Shown: positions 17,288-29,112 of the stretch, piece by piece
Numbering within the stretch: position 1 is the stretch's first letter
Layout: every line of letters starts with the position of its first letter
Source: Breviolum minutum Mf 1.05b.01
Taxonomy: Eukaryota; Sar; Dinophyceae; Suessiales; Symbiodiniaceae
Assembly (NCBI GenBank): GCA_000507305.1
Contig: DF239166.1
Coordinates: forward strand, 224,761 to 288,760
Direction: 5' to 3'
DNA: 64,000 bases
Notes under the pieces: generated by a model
Databases searched by the model: none
What the model was told of the DNA's origin: nothing
The model's input: the letters and a program-made list of their open reading frames with translations, nothing else
Made by a program: the position numbers and the translations under genes

Positions 17288-17449
17288 AAGTTGTATGAAG
17301 AACACTCGCAAAACCCCGGCCCTAAGTGAGATGTTTCTTCTTTTTTTTGGGACCTCCATCTCAAGGCTGTGAACTGAAAAAAGCTCCATCGGAGCGAGAG
17401 TACCCGAAGTTTCCCGTGATCCTTTTGGAGTTTCATGTTGAGTTAGTTT

Positions 17450-17547
17450 CTGGTTGGTGGTTTCAAACCAGTTGAAAAATATTAGTCAAATTGGATCATT
17501 TCCCCAAATAGTGGTGAAAACAAAAAATATTTGAAACCAACACCTAG
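17450..17547. mobile_element. MITE family A copy
   Basis: 98 bp with family A ends (CTGGTTGGTGGTTTCAA and TTGAAACCAACACCTAG). Flanks GTTT and TTTT match at three of four bases. It lies 160 bp from the interrupted copy. Confidence 0.88.
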
Positions 17548-17581
17548 TTTTCCAATGAAACAAAATCCCCACAAAAGATAG

Positions 17582-17725
17582 GCACCTACTAGTTATAAAC
17601 CACGTAGGGGGTTATAAGTTAGAAGTTTTTTTTCTTATTTCTGGGCCCGTTAAAAACCCCGCTATAACCCATTTATTTTCTGCGGCTATAGGGGTTCCAG
17701 TTCACTCCGCAGGGGCCCACCTTGC
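17582..17725. mobile_element. Inverted-repeat element, family F (GGGCCCACCTTG type)
   Basis: The right end AGGGGCCCACCTTG and the interior run of CTATAACCC blocks are family-typical. The left end (CACCTACTAGTTATAA) is shortened. Confidence 0.7.
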
Positions 17726-17939
17726 AAGGGTACATTATTTGCAACCCACTTTTACTAATCAAATCTCTGAATCTGATCCCGTTGTTTTTTTTCTTTCTGA
17801 TTTTCACCGGGAATCACTTGTCAACAACAAAACAAGTTTTTTTTCTGAAAAAAAGTATGGGTTCACCTTCAACGAATTCTAGGAACTGCTGAAGTTCCAA
17901 ACATAAGTTATTCCATGTGCAAATCTGTTGTTTACCTAA

Positions 17940-18021
17940 AAGTTTGATGGACAACCCACAAGTTTGATGGCAATGGAAAGCCCCCACAAGTTTGATGGCT
18001 AAAAAACCAGCAAGTTTGATG
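17940..18021. repeat. Irregular tandem repeat (AAGTTTGATGG)
   Basis: AAGTTTGATGG or close variants occur four times, separated by short spacers of differing sequence. Confidence 0.6.
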
Positions 18022-18946
18022 CGGACTTTCCATGGCTATGTTTTTTTGTTGTATACCGGTGGGTAACTTAAATTCCTCCAGCAAACATCAATCCTGCCGA
18101 GGGTCATTTAAGGTTTGCCTATTGGGCACACCAATCTCATTTGCAAAGCCAAAAAAATCGTCCATGGACGAAATCCTGAGGAGCCGTCAGAACGGTACGG
18201 CTGGACCCAACAAAGTTCTCTACAAAGTTATTGGATGTTCACTTAAGATCATTGAAACAACGTTTCGTTTCGATGAGCAGACTTATTTCCAGATGTTGTT
18301 TTGTTTCATACTAGGCTTGGATCGTATTCTATACAGGTTTCATTGATTCGAACCTGTTTTGGTCAGAAACTATCGTACCCCAAAGAATCTTGACCCCTCC
18401 TATGGACACACCAGACCCTCCTAGTGACACCACAAAACTGGTAGTTTTGACATATTCCATGACATTTGAAGGATTCTTAGGGTAGGATTGTTTAGGAACT
18501 GTTGTATAATGTTTGATAAGCACATGTTTGATACCACAAGAGACTCAAAGACTCCAACCTTGCAACGGAACTCCTCAGTCAGTTGCTATGATCAACTTCG
18601 AGTCTGCCAACAACTACAGTATGTTTTTTTGCTTAACTCTCCCGGTTTCCGATGTAGAAGTACGCCACCACCATTCCTGTTTTTTTGTCCCACGTTACAT
18701 AAAGAAAACCCAAAAACCGCTGGAGGATGTGTTTTTTGCATCACTGAACGTGTTTTTCAAAGTTTTCTAGTTGGTGTTTTCCACCCATTTGAAAAAAATC
18801 ATCTTTGTCAACTTGTTGTACATTTCTACATGTAAACCAAAACACCATTCAGGGTGAGATCATGTTCTTCACCTCCGAGACACGGATTTGTGAGTTCATA
18901 ATAGGGTTCGCTGTAACAAGAATGAACAAATGATATCTACCCACTT

Positions 18947-19103
18947 GAGCCACGAAAAAAACAAAAACTTATTACTTTCCATTGAATCCTGGTTGGTGAA
19001 AATGGGATCTTTATAATGGGTTTAATACAATCCCTATATACCTGGGTAGGATTTCATCCCCTATATAACCCTGGCCCAACCAGGGGCCCTTTTTTCATTG
19101 CTC
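18947..19103. mobile_element. MITE family I copy, 4-bp duplication ACTT
   Basis: GAGCCACGAAAAAAAC and TTTTTTCATTGCTC bound a 157-bp element, flanked by ACTT at 18943-18946 and 19104-19107. Confidence 0.87.
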
Positions 19104-19280
19104 ACTTAGGCAACCCCAAGGTTTCATCCCAACCCCCCAACGGTTTCATCCCCCCATTTTCTTTCAAAACCAAGGAACACGAGAAGTCGAGGGACAACCG
19201 TTCGCAGAAAAATCAAAATAAAGATGGCGTTGCCATACGTTAAAAAGCTCACCTCTCGGGATTTTTTTGTTGGACATGTC

Positions 19281-19409
19281 CAAGGTGGGCCAGGTGGGCC
19301 CCAAAGTCACCAGTTATTTCAGAAGGGTTAAAAACCCAGATAACCCGTGTTTTTTCAGACCATATAAAGGGGTTATAACACCATTTATAACTAGTAGGGG
19401 CCCACCTTG
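19281..19409. mobile_element. Inverted-repeat element, family F
   Basis: CAAGGTGGGCC at the left and AACTAGTAGGGGCCCACCTTG at the right form inverted ends around GTTATAAC-rich sequence. Confidence 0.83.
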
Positions 19410-20110
19410 TACTAAGAAAGACATGTTTTTTTGATGTCAAAACAGGGAACAGTTTCTAATCTTTATATAATCATACTTAACGAGTTCAAGATTGATCAAA
19501 TTAGTACTTAGTTGTGTTAATTTCTGTTTATATAAACGAAACAGTTTCAGGACGGCTTTTTCTCTGCTAGTTTCTGGGGGTTGTATGCCCAAATGCAGAC
19601 AACACATGGAGTTTTCCAGTTGCTTGTCAATCAAACCAGGCTTGGTACATTGTGGTAATTTACTAAGTGGTTTCCCAAGTATGGTTTCCAAAACCTCAAC
19701 AAAAAGTAGGAGATTCAACTCCTGGAAACTGTTCCTTGGAAGTTGAAAGTGTTTGCAAGCAAAGTCATGTGACCTGCCAAAAATAGAAAACACGGATCTT
19801 CTACACTTGTATGGATTGTAATGCCTATTTCAAACCACATCATCGACAAACACAGACACACAATCAACCAATTTGTGAATGCTGTGTTTATCACATATAC
19901 AGACAAATGAATACGTGGCCGATTTTCTGAGTTCCTGACGAAGCCTTGCTTCACGCTTTCTTTACTGAAGACCCTGACGGCTTGCGGGGCGCTGAGACAT
20001 GAGATAAGGGTTCTTGTCCCGAAGCTGTCAATGGAAAGTAGGTAATCGTGCTTCTTGTTTGGGGGGAAGGGGTGTGAAGTGACGCTGTGTTTGGGGGATG
20101 TTGAACCAGT

Positions 20111-20193
20111 ACTCTGGGATAATGATGTTGATTGATGACTCTGGGATATTGATGTTGATTGATTACTCTGGGATAATGATGTTGATTGATTGA
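20111..20193. repeat. Minisatellite of about 31 bp, three units
   Basis: CTCTGGGATAATGATGTTG then ATTGAT recurs three times with small changes. A short CA tract follows at 20272-20296. Confidence 0.85.
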
Positions 20194-23100
20194 CAAAATT
20201 ATATAACCACAAAAATGAAATATTGACACACAGTTTTGAGTAGGTCATACACACAAACATGCGGGCACCCACACACACACACACACACCCACACAAAACT
20301 ATAGAAATGGTTACGTGTTTGAATGACGCAAACAAGTATGGGTATCAACACCACTCTGTTTTTGTGCCATGGGTTTTGCACTTTGATCCAAGTCTATTGT
20401 GAAATTGTTGGTTACCTCCAATCATTCCATACTCTATCAAAAAAAGCAGCTTGCCTTTCTGAATTGCGTGCCACCCCGCATTTTACAAGCTTTCCACTGA
20501 ATCTTTCTTGAACAAAAAAAAAGAGACACTGTATGTACAAACTCCAATCACCAATCATCAAGTATATGAAACCTGCTCCCAGTACTTGCAAACACTGTAA
20601 GATGGAATGCTCCCCCTCCCAGTGGCCCAGTGGCAAGTGAAGGTTCAGTGGCACGTGCTGAGCGCTGGTCACTCTGTCTAAATGGCTGGGCTACAAGGAC
20701 ACCAACTGTCCAGCAACATACAGGATTAGAGGTGATGGGGTTGTTATGTCCAGTGGTGACAGATGGAACCCATGTTTGGAGGTTACCTTTTTGGAGGACA
20801 TACCCATTTTTGAAAGGATTTTGTTCTTTGCTCCTCCACCATGCCCCTGCCCAGTGGTCTCCCTGTAATGACTTGGCCTGTAGACGCGCATCTTCCAATA
20901 CCTTGCCCCAAGTGCCCCAGGAAAAAGGTGTGGCTTGGGATCATGTTTCACCCCCCAAAAAAGCAATGCCAGAATCACCAAACATGTTCAGGTACCCAAG
21001 ATGCAGGTACGAAAACCCTATGTAAGCAGTATTAGTAAGGCCTATGTAAGGGAATCCCGACCACCTAAAACAGCCTTATAAAACTTGTAAGTATTGGACA
21101 AGGTACAGTACCTGTAACGTGTGTACCTGAATCCTTGAGGGAACGATCCAAGTGGTTCTATTCATATGATATCTTTCCTGCGTTCAAAAACACATGTGAC
21201 ATTCCATTATGGTTGGTTTATAGCCATCCTTGTATTGTCTTTGTTGTAGTCCTCTGCAGAAACTACATGAGCAGACTGCCGGTCACTGCTCAAAAAATAC
21301 CATTTGCCCACCTTCTACCAGCAAACAAACTCTAGACTCTATTGATACTTGCATGATAGTTTGGATAATTAACAAAAGATTATAGACTTACAAATGCCAA
21401 GATGTCACAACGTCTTCACCATGGTTTGGGGATAATATACACCTTCCGGTAAACAAACATAGCATCATAGCATTTAGGAAATCCACCCATTTGCAGTTCA
21501 GTTTGCTGTGTTGCTTTACTGGGGGGTGAATTCATGGATCCCGGATGTCATCGGCGGTTGGCCCGAAGAAAAATACATATGTATGCTGCACTACAGTAGT
21601 GGGCGTTTATCCATTTGCAAATGAGATATATCCTCAGGAAACCTTGCTTAGCCTCACTTGAAATAGAATATAACCACACAACTACATCCATGTATCCAAC
21701 AGTATCCGGGGGCCACTGAAAACACAGATTTCAGCTAGTCAAGCACGGGAATTTCAGCCAGTCAAGGTGCTCATAACTCAGACTTTGAAGTTTATTCAGT
21801 TCATCTCCCAATGCTTCATCTGAACGTCCTCGAAGATAAGACTTCTTCGCCAGGAGCGCTTCCTCGTGCAGAATCAAGACATGGTGGCAAGTAAAGAAGA
21901 GACACTTGTTTAGCATGAAAAATACAACTTGTAAAGAACATGTCAATCAAACTACTACCCTCTAGTCAAGAGACAAGGGTTTGCGAAAACCCACCATTTT
22001 TAGTAGTATGTAGTATGAAGATTCATCTTGCTATTTCCTACCATCTTGGCATTTAGTTAATTTCATTTTGGTATCCTACTAGCAAATCACCATCACCTAG
22101 GAACCGTTTTCCCAATTCCCAACATGTCAACTTGTGGACTTCCCATTGTTGTGTGATGTCAACTTGTTGCACTGCCCTAAGAATCAGCGATTGGACCCTC
22201 CTTTTTCGAAGGGTGAAAACACCCTGGACCTTTCGCAGGGTTCTGGGATCTCCTGTCCCCACCAGTCTTGAGATGCCATGATTCTTAGGGTGTTCGATAT
22301 TTCACTTTGGATTTAATTTCCCGCTTGGTCCTTTGGGTTGGGAAAACACCAGCCCCTTCCAAAACAATGAAAAACGACGGTTGGAAGTTGGAAGACAGTC
22401 TTGTCTCCTTTTGGAATGGTCAATGATCACAAACAAACTGTAAAACTTCCGGGGTGTTGTGCCATCTCCACAAGAAACAAGGCAGAAACACAACAACGGA
22501 TGGCACCTGTTCTTCAGTCAATTTTTCCACCTTCCTAGGTGTCCCAAAAGACATGCGACAAAAAGGATGTGAGGAGCCTCTGGAGAAACAATGTAGAAAC
22601 TTTAATGCGTGTTCTTTTTTTCTGAAGTGGTGCCTTGCTTTTCTTTGTGTGTATGGGGTGCTTTACAAAAACTTCCTGAGGAAGCCACTTAGTATTAAAA
22701 AACATAGCCTTTTTGGAGGGTCTTGGAGGAATCAAGGATTATCACTTTGAAGACCAGTAAAAATCGGTTTGAAAAACAAAATTGTGTTCACTTGGATGGA
22801 ATTGCCACAAAAGTATTTACATCAAAACAAAAGAAAACAACAAGATATACTCTGGAAGCCAGGAGAATACTGGGTCAAATCTACAAATAGGAATCATGTT
22901 ACATAACTTTCAAACACATGAAAGAGATATTGGTATCTTTGAATGCAATCATACTCTATTGGTCTATGATCAATTTCCAAAAACCCTCCCGGAAAGCAAC
23001 ATATCCCCTCCCAAAGGTCCCGTTTGAGTCTGAAACCAACCGTTATGACCTTCCCGTTTTTCATTTCATTTCATGGAAATCTACAAGTACCCCTCCCCAA

Positions 23101-23249
23101 TGCCACCCCCTTTCTTGAAATAAAACCTTATATAATAAGGCTTGGTTTAGGGCATCATCGTCATTTCCTTCCCTTCATAGCTGCCTTTGTATCTCTTGAG
23201 GAGGGGGTGGCATTTGGGGTACCAGGGTACATGGGGTACCCTTAGATTT

Positions 23250-23462
23250 GCCCATGCCCAGGTCCACTCCGTGGGACGAGTCCGGCATATTTACCGATCC
23301 ATGAATGGTTCATTTTTTTTGGTAAATTAGTACCTGGACCTTCCAAAGGGTGCCAAATTGCTCCTAAATGGTGTCAATTGACCATCCCTTAGGGTTTAAT
23401 TGGCACCCCTTGGAAGGTGCTGGTAGGTAAATATACCATCCATCGAGTGGACCTGGGATGGG
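23250..23462. repeat. Inverted-repeat element with two nested pairs of arms
   Basis: Outer arms CATGCCCAGGTCCACTCCGT and CGAGTGGACCTGGGATGG pair imperfectly. Inner arms ACCTTCCAAAGGGTGCCAA and TTGGCACCCCTTGGAAGGT also pair. The outer segment near 23267-23306 recurs inverted at 6281-6318. Confidence 0.75.
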
Positions 23463-24019
23463 GGTTATTTTTTCTATATTTGAAGCCTCTTTTCCTGATG
23501 GTCATCGCCTACTGAAGTTTTTCCTCACTGTCACCCTTAGAGTTTGTTGGGTACACTGATATTTCTCATGATTTTGATTCAAAGCGACCTGTTTATCTCC
23601 TTGTTGGAGGTCACTTGACCTTTGAAGGGGTCACTTAGCCATCTCAAAAAAGGTCACTTTGAATCACCTGGCAGATGATGTTCGCTTCCAACAATTTTGT
23701 TTTGACACAAACGACAAGAAGCTGAGTTTGATTCATCAAAGCAATGGCCTCCGGGGATTTGTCCTGCGCCATGGGTTTTTGGTTTGGGATCACGGCAGGG
23801 GAATTTCTAGGCTATACCGTCCTTGAATTAAATGCATGGATACCAAAAATGGTGGCCATATTTTTGAAGCCGGAGATTTCCAAAAGAATTCATATGAATT
23901 CCAAGACCGTTTTGTTTTTGGGGTATCTATTCGTGAAACTTCGGGGGGGCGAAGTTAAGAAATCTTGACACGTTGCGGACACCAGGTAAAAATGGTATAT
24001 CTATAGGTGAGTAGTTGAG

Positions 24020-24054
24020 ATACGTGGCACCATGTGACACATGGTGCCACGTAT
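24020..24054. repeat. Near-perfect palindrome, 17-bp arms, 1-nt centre
   Basis: ATACGTGGCACCATGTG and its exact complement CACATGGTGCCACGTAT are separated only by A at 24037. Confidence 0.9.
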
Positions 24055-25624
24055 ACATGCATCAATAGTGCAAAGTAGATGGCCAAAGGCTCCCGAGGTT
24101 GGTACTGGGATGTCAATTGGGATGTCCTGTTGGTACTGGATGTAAATGGATGATTTCACCCCTATGTAAGTAGGTTGATTACCTCCAGTAAATAGGTGAA
24201 ATGATCCAACTGACTAAGTATTTACGATCACTTCCTGGTACATAGGAGTTGGGCCATCAAGCTTTTACCCAGACTTGGGTGGAAATTGATCTTGGTTTTA
24301 TTGTGCTCCCTCCGATGATGCTTTGGACCCAAAGGCACACCTCTTAATTACAAAGTGGCACCTCCAGAATCCAAGGTATCGGAAGGCTAACCACTTTTTA
24401 TCCACACCCCACCCTCGCAGCAAATAGGGTGGTATCCGTGGTATCCTCTTCCATGGGAAGAAACACTTCCAGATCGTTCCAGAAGTCCTCGAAATGGAAA
24501 CAAAAATGCAAGACGGCGTGCCCCAAGTTGTAAGGGAGCCCTGCCCAAATTTGCTAAAGATGCAGCCAAACTTGAGGAAACTTCAGGGCACATATTTTCT
24601 TTCAAAAAAGAACATCAACCTTTATTGGTGTGCGCGGGTTTGTCTCAATATCAAGTGTCAAAAAACCCCTCTTTGCTTCATGCTCTTACTGGAAAATGAC
24701 ACATGTTGCGGGTTGCGGAAACACCTGTGACACCTCCACTTTTTGGGATCGAAAGAGGCAGAGATTACAAACCTTGCGAAGTGAATTGTTTCATAAACTG
24801 GTGGTTATTTGAATGTCAGATGTTTCTTCCAGGGTATGTTGGAAAGAACGAAAATTCCCAATAAGTCGTCTTCCAATTCCCTCAATATTTTACCATCTAT
24901 CCTCCCTCCGCCAAAAATCAGATCATTTAGTACGCTTCTCCTACCAAAAGGAGCCTTGGCGTGTGATTCAAATTGCACAAGAACAGTCAACATATGCAAA
25001 CACCTTCCCTTCAAATTGGGAACCATTGGAAGATGTGTGGCGCCTTCGTCTGCTCAAACCAATTCTTCTTTTCAGCTTCAGTCGTCACTTTCGTTGCCTC
25101 AGCAAAATGTTTGCTGAATTTCATGGAAAACGTTAGGTTCGTTCCTGCACTGCATATATATGTCACGGTTTTACTTCACCCCACAAAATTGGGGACATAC
25201 TGTTGATATTTCAGCCATTTGGCGGTTGGATTAGTTGGATTAGTTGATGTTAAGTTGCTTCAGAAATGCTTCAGAAATCCCTGTGATCAACGAACAGTTT
25301 CCACAAACATCTGGACCGCTTCGCTGGATTTCTTTCACCATCACATCTTCCCCTTGAAAAAACCCTTTGCGAATCTTCCTATCCTATTGGCGTCCTTTGA
25401 TGGAATCCATGAAACCTGAAAAAGGAGAGGTTGGAACAGGAAATTTCTATTGGTAACCACGGCAATTAAATACCATGTTGAGGCTCTATGGGAAAGTCAA
25501 AAAACAACCCAAAAAGAACACTATAAGCACTATAGTTTAGGAATTAACATGAGTTTTGACAAACAAAAAAATCATGTTAAAAATTGACATCCTCAGGTGC
25601 TGTAAAGGCTGATGACAGGGTGGG

Positions 25625-25715
25625 GGATCAAAAAAAAAATTAATAAGAGGATCAAAAAAAATTATTCCCAAGGGGATCAAAAAAAATTATTATGAGCATC
25701 AAAAAAAAATTATTC
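25625..25715. repeat. A/T-rich tandem array, left arm
   Basis: Units of about 24 bp built on GGATCAAAAAAAATTATT. It is the inverted counterpart of 26033-26117. Another unit lies at 25771. Confidence 0.8.
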
Positions 25716-25865
25716 ACGTGGATAGAAACGCTTTCGTGTGGAAAGGGAGCAAAAATTGCCTCACTGACCGGATCCAAAAAAAATTATTAGACCCGGATCT
25801 CTGCCCAAAAACGACATGAAAAATTGCACACAGTTTTGGCCAGGGGCACATTCCCTCGTCACAAT

Positions 25866-26010
25866 GTACGAANTTCGTTTCTTCGTGTCTTGGCTGCTTC
25901 GTTTCTTCGTTTCTTGGCTGCTTCGTTTCTTCGTTTCTTCGTGTCTTGGCTGCTTTGTTTCTTCGTTTCTTCGTTTCTTCGGGTCTCGTTTCTTCGTGTT
26001 TTCGTTTTTC
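25866..26010. repeat. TTCGTTTC minisatellite
   Basis: TTCGTTTCTTCG and CTTGGCTGC blocks alternate, with one undetermined base at 25873. It lies between the two inverted A/T-rich arrays. The open frames through it (Arg, Lys, Glu and Thr-rich) are repeat artefacts. Confidence 0.85.
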
Positions 26011-26032
26011 CTGTATTTTCTCACACAAAAGT

Positions 26033-26117
26033 AATATTTTTTTTTGATGCTGATAATAATTTTTTTTGATGCTCATAATAATTTTTTTTGATGCTCATAA
26101 TAATTTTTTTTGATGCC
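26033..26117. repeat. A/T-rich tandem array, right arm
   Basis: Four units of TAATAATTTTTTTTGATGC type, inverted relative to 25625-25715. Confidence 0.85.
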
Positions 26118-26427
26118 CATGCCCTGATGACATGGGTTTCATCGTTGAGTAACATGGTTCACCTGTCCAGCTGGAGATGAGGAGACGCCTGCCAAGTCTG
26201 TGATCCAATTCCCCACCAAATATTGTGTTGGCCAAGCAAAATCTGATTGGTTTAACATTTGAAACATCATTACTCTAGCATTTTATGAGGGGATATTGTG
26301 AGGAATAAAGGAACATTGAAGAACGTTTTGCAACAAATTATGGTGATATGTCAACCCAAATCTCAAAGGATTCTTAAACTTTACTTGTTTCATGTGGGAG
26401 CAACATCATATATCAAACAATTCCCAG

Positions 26428-26522
26428 AAGGTGGGCCCTACTAGTGATAAATGAAGTTATAACCCTTTTTAGTGGCTCTATACATGAGTAACCCTACTTA
26501 TACCTGGTAGGGGCCCACCTTG
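26428..26522. mobile_element. Inverted-repeat element, family F
   Basis: AAGGTGGGCCCTACTAGTGA and CTGGTAGGGGCCCACCTT pair. The interior GAAGTTATAACCC repeats the family pattern. Confidence 0.85.
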
Positions 26523-26727
26523 CAGAACTATGGGCCCACTAAATCTGCTGCTCCCCAAGACACTTCCGCCGTCTCAGCAGCCCTGCCAAGGTGGTGATCT
26601 TTCCGTCGTGTCCTGGAGACCCATTTTTTTTAAAAACAGATTCATCCATGGGACTGGTGTATTTACCTCCATTTGGTTGATTTTTACAGTGGATTTAGGC
26701 ATAACATACATGGATGGGTTATATATG

Positions 26728-26854
26728 TCACTCCTGTTGATGGCTGAAATCCGGGGTTCACCAGTTGAGGTTGGTAGCATATATCTCATGATTTACAGAA
26801 TTTTATACATCCCAGGTCCCAGGTGGTTGTTTGGGTTTTCTTCCACCGTGGCAG
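26728..26854. mobile_element. Inverted-repeat element, family E
   Basis: CTGTTGATGGCTGAAATCC at the left and CTTCCACCGTGGCAG at the right are imperfect inverted repeats. The interior CACCAGTTGAGGTTGGTAG is shared with the copy at 62218. Confidence 0.75.
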
Positions 26855-27326
26855 TATCATGTGAAAAAATATTCACATTGTACACCCATGAACTTTGAGT
26901 AGTTCTTCTGGTTTCAAAAGCTGATAATGATCAGATACTTCACAAAAAAAAACAAGATATTTTCAAAAAAAACAACGAGGACATGTTTAAATGACATTTT
27001 TGGACGTCCTTGTTTCCGTAACATTCACGGACCCGCATTCAAATTAAAAAAACACATGGACGTCAAGATTCAACCCCCCCCCCCGGCATTTGGCACTGTT
27101 TTTCTTTGTTGGAAATCTCTCCTTGACGTGGATCCGCTTGCGGGGCCCACGAAAACGGGAAGGCCTTGAAGGTACCAATAGCTTAGGACCTCAGGTGGGA
27201 AGCGCAAATTCTGCCGATGAAAATGGTGACCTTTTTTGGGATGATGAACATGGTGAACCTTTTTTTGAAAGGTTGGAATGATGACCTCCAAATCGAAACA
27301 TATACTGTACACCTTAGGTAATCAAA

Positions 27327-27411
27327 AACATATGCTGGCTGGAAAATCCACCCTGAATGAAGATGTATGGACCCTACTTCAAGATGGGGGATTTTCCAGC
27401 CAGCTATGTTT
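27327..27411. repeat. Short inverted-repeat element
   Basis: ACATATGCTGGCTGGAAAAT and ATTTTCCAGCCAGCTATGTT are near-perfect inverted ends of an 85-bp element. Confidence 0.83.
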
Positions 27412-27582
27412 GTTGATCCCGGAGGGGTATATATAATTCTATTGGTGACCCTTGGGATGGTGTTTTTTTTGGGTGACCCCGGAATCAAAGGTTGCAATGG
27501 TGACCTGGAAAACTTGGAAAATAAACTTAGGTCACTTTTTAAATCAAGTGGTGTATGGTCAATGGAGTTCCTTGGTTCCCTT

Positions 27583-27722
27583 GCTAGGTGGTAGGTGATG
27601 TATATATATAATTTAATACAATCACCCAATTGGCAGTATCTACCACTTATATACCACTTATATATTGCCAATCGGGTGATGATATGCTACCTACCACCTA
27701 TTAAGGGAACCAGGCAACTCCA
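27583..27722. mobile_element. Inverted-repeat element, family K
   Basis: CTAGGTGGTAGGTGATGTAT and CTACCTACCACCTATTAAG are inverted outer ends. AATCACCCAATTGGCAGTAT and ATTGCCAATCGGGTGATGAT form inner arms. Confidence 0.85.
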
Positions 27723-28804
27723 TTGATAAACAAATCACTTTAAATCAAGTGGTGTATGGTATATTTACCGATATGTTTGATGAATATGTCTCGTAAATGT
27801 GGGGTGAATATGACATAGATTTAGTGTCTGGGGATACCTTTTGCAAGGTTTCAATATCTTCCATGGTGGTGGAAAACAGTAGATTGTTAATAACACAAAT
27901 CTGCCAAAATGTCTTCAAAAATCAAATTTGTAAGCAAAACACTTGAGAATCACCTTTAAACATGATGGGCAGCACAGAGTTCGAACTTCAAAACTCCAAA
28001 CCAAAAAACAGTTTGAAGAATGTTTCAGCCTTAGATTTTGAGGGGAATGTTGCGTTCTTTTCGAAAAACCCATTGTGGTGCCCGCTTTTGGTCTGGGAAA
28101 ATAATCTTACCGCTCCCTGCTACTGGGAGGTGGCCACACCCAGTTTGACCAGGATGATAAGACACAAACAAACACTGTCGTTTGATCAGGATCACTTCTC
28201 AACCCCCCAACCAAATCATGTTGTTTCTTCATCATCACGCCGATTTGTTGTTGGTGCAGGTTTGTTTTTGCTTTGTATTGCTGAAAAAAAGACTGGAAGG
28301 AAACAAAGAAAGAAAACAAAAAAACACATGAAAATCAAGCCTCCACTCCACTAGGAACAAACAATCCAAAACATCCACAGTGTGAAAACACCGAAGAAAA
28401 AACACCGAGGGGCTCCAAGAAAGCTGAGCATCATCCACCCTTTTCGCCCCTTCCGCATTGAAAGTGAGACTTTGCTGGAGGAAAGGTCTCCCATGGTGGG
28501 AAAAAGAACGCGAAACGCGGTAGAAAGGCCCGGCGTTTGAGAAGTTGTGTTGTCTCAATTCAGGAACGCCAAGTAGAGTTAAAACTGGTTGGTATCCATG
28601 GGTTGAGATGTGGTTGATACAAGAATATATGATCGATCATGTTTTTTTTGGTTGACAATCTGGAAACCATGAGCCCTTTAACTGATCAAATTTGGTGCTG
28701 CCAAGATGGCATTCTTCAGGACTCGCTCCACCAGCTTCAGGTTTGAAGGTGCTGTAAAACATCGTTTCAACTTTAGAAGGTTAAAAAACAAAAAACACTG
28801 AGAC

Positions 28805-28901
28805 CGGTTGGTGGTTTCAACCCATTTGAAAAAATATGCTCGTCGAATTGGATCATTTCCCTAGGGATCGGTGTGAAAATACATTTGAAACCGCCACCTA
28901 C
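28805..28901. mobile_element. MITE family A copy, diverged ends
   Basis: CGGTTGGTGGTTTCAACCC opens it, the family interior (AATTGGATCATTTCCC) is present, and TTTGAAACCGCCACCTAC closes it. No clear duplication remains. Confidence 0.82.
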
Positions 28902-29082
28902 TATACTGGTTCACCACTTCCTCTGGCACTTGGGATTATTTTTTCATGAAATCCTGACACCTGAGATCCGGAAAAAAAAATCACAAACAGTTCATCTCTT
29001 GGCTTCGCTTTCAGTGTTTCTTTTGTATTGCTGGTTCGAAGATAGACTCCACCAACTTTGTCAATACTGAGGCATTTTAATT

Positions 29083-29112
29083 TAGTGTTGTTGTTGTTGT
29101 TGCTGCTGCTTC
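29083..29112. repeat. Short (GTT/GCT)n tract
   Basis: Ten triplets of GTT followed by GCT. Confidence 0.85.

Larger units (their letters stand above)
17548..25620. other. Gene-free stretch with scattered repeats
   Basis: Family F (17582, 19281) and family I (18947) elements, two minisatellites, the 23250 inverted-repeat element and the 24020 palindrome lie here. The long intervals 20300-23240 and 24060-25620 show no repeat or gene I recognise. Confidence 0.45.

Noticed and set aside
25714..26076. Charged Lys/Arg/Glu-rich frame of about 120 codons
   Set aside because: It is a translation of the TTCGTTTC minisatellite and includes an undetermined base.
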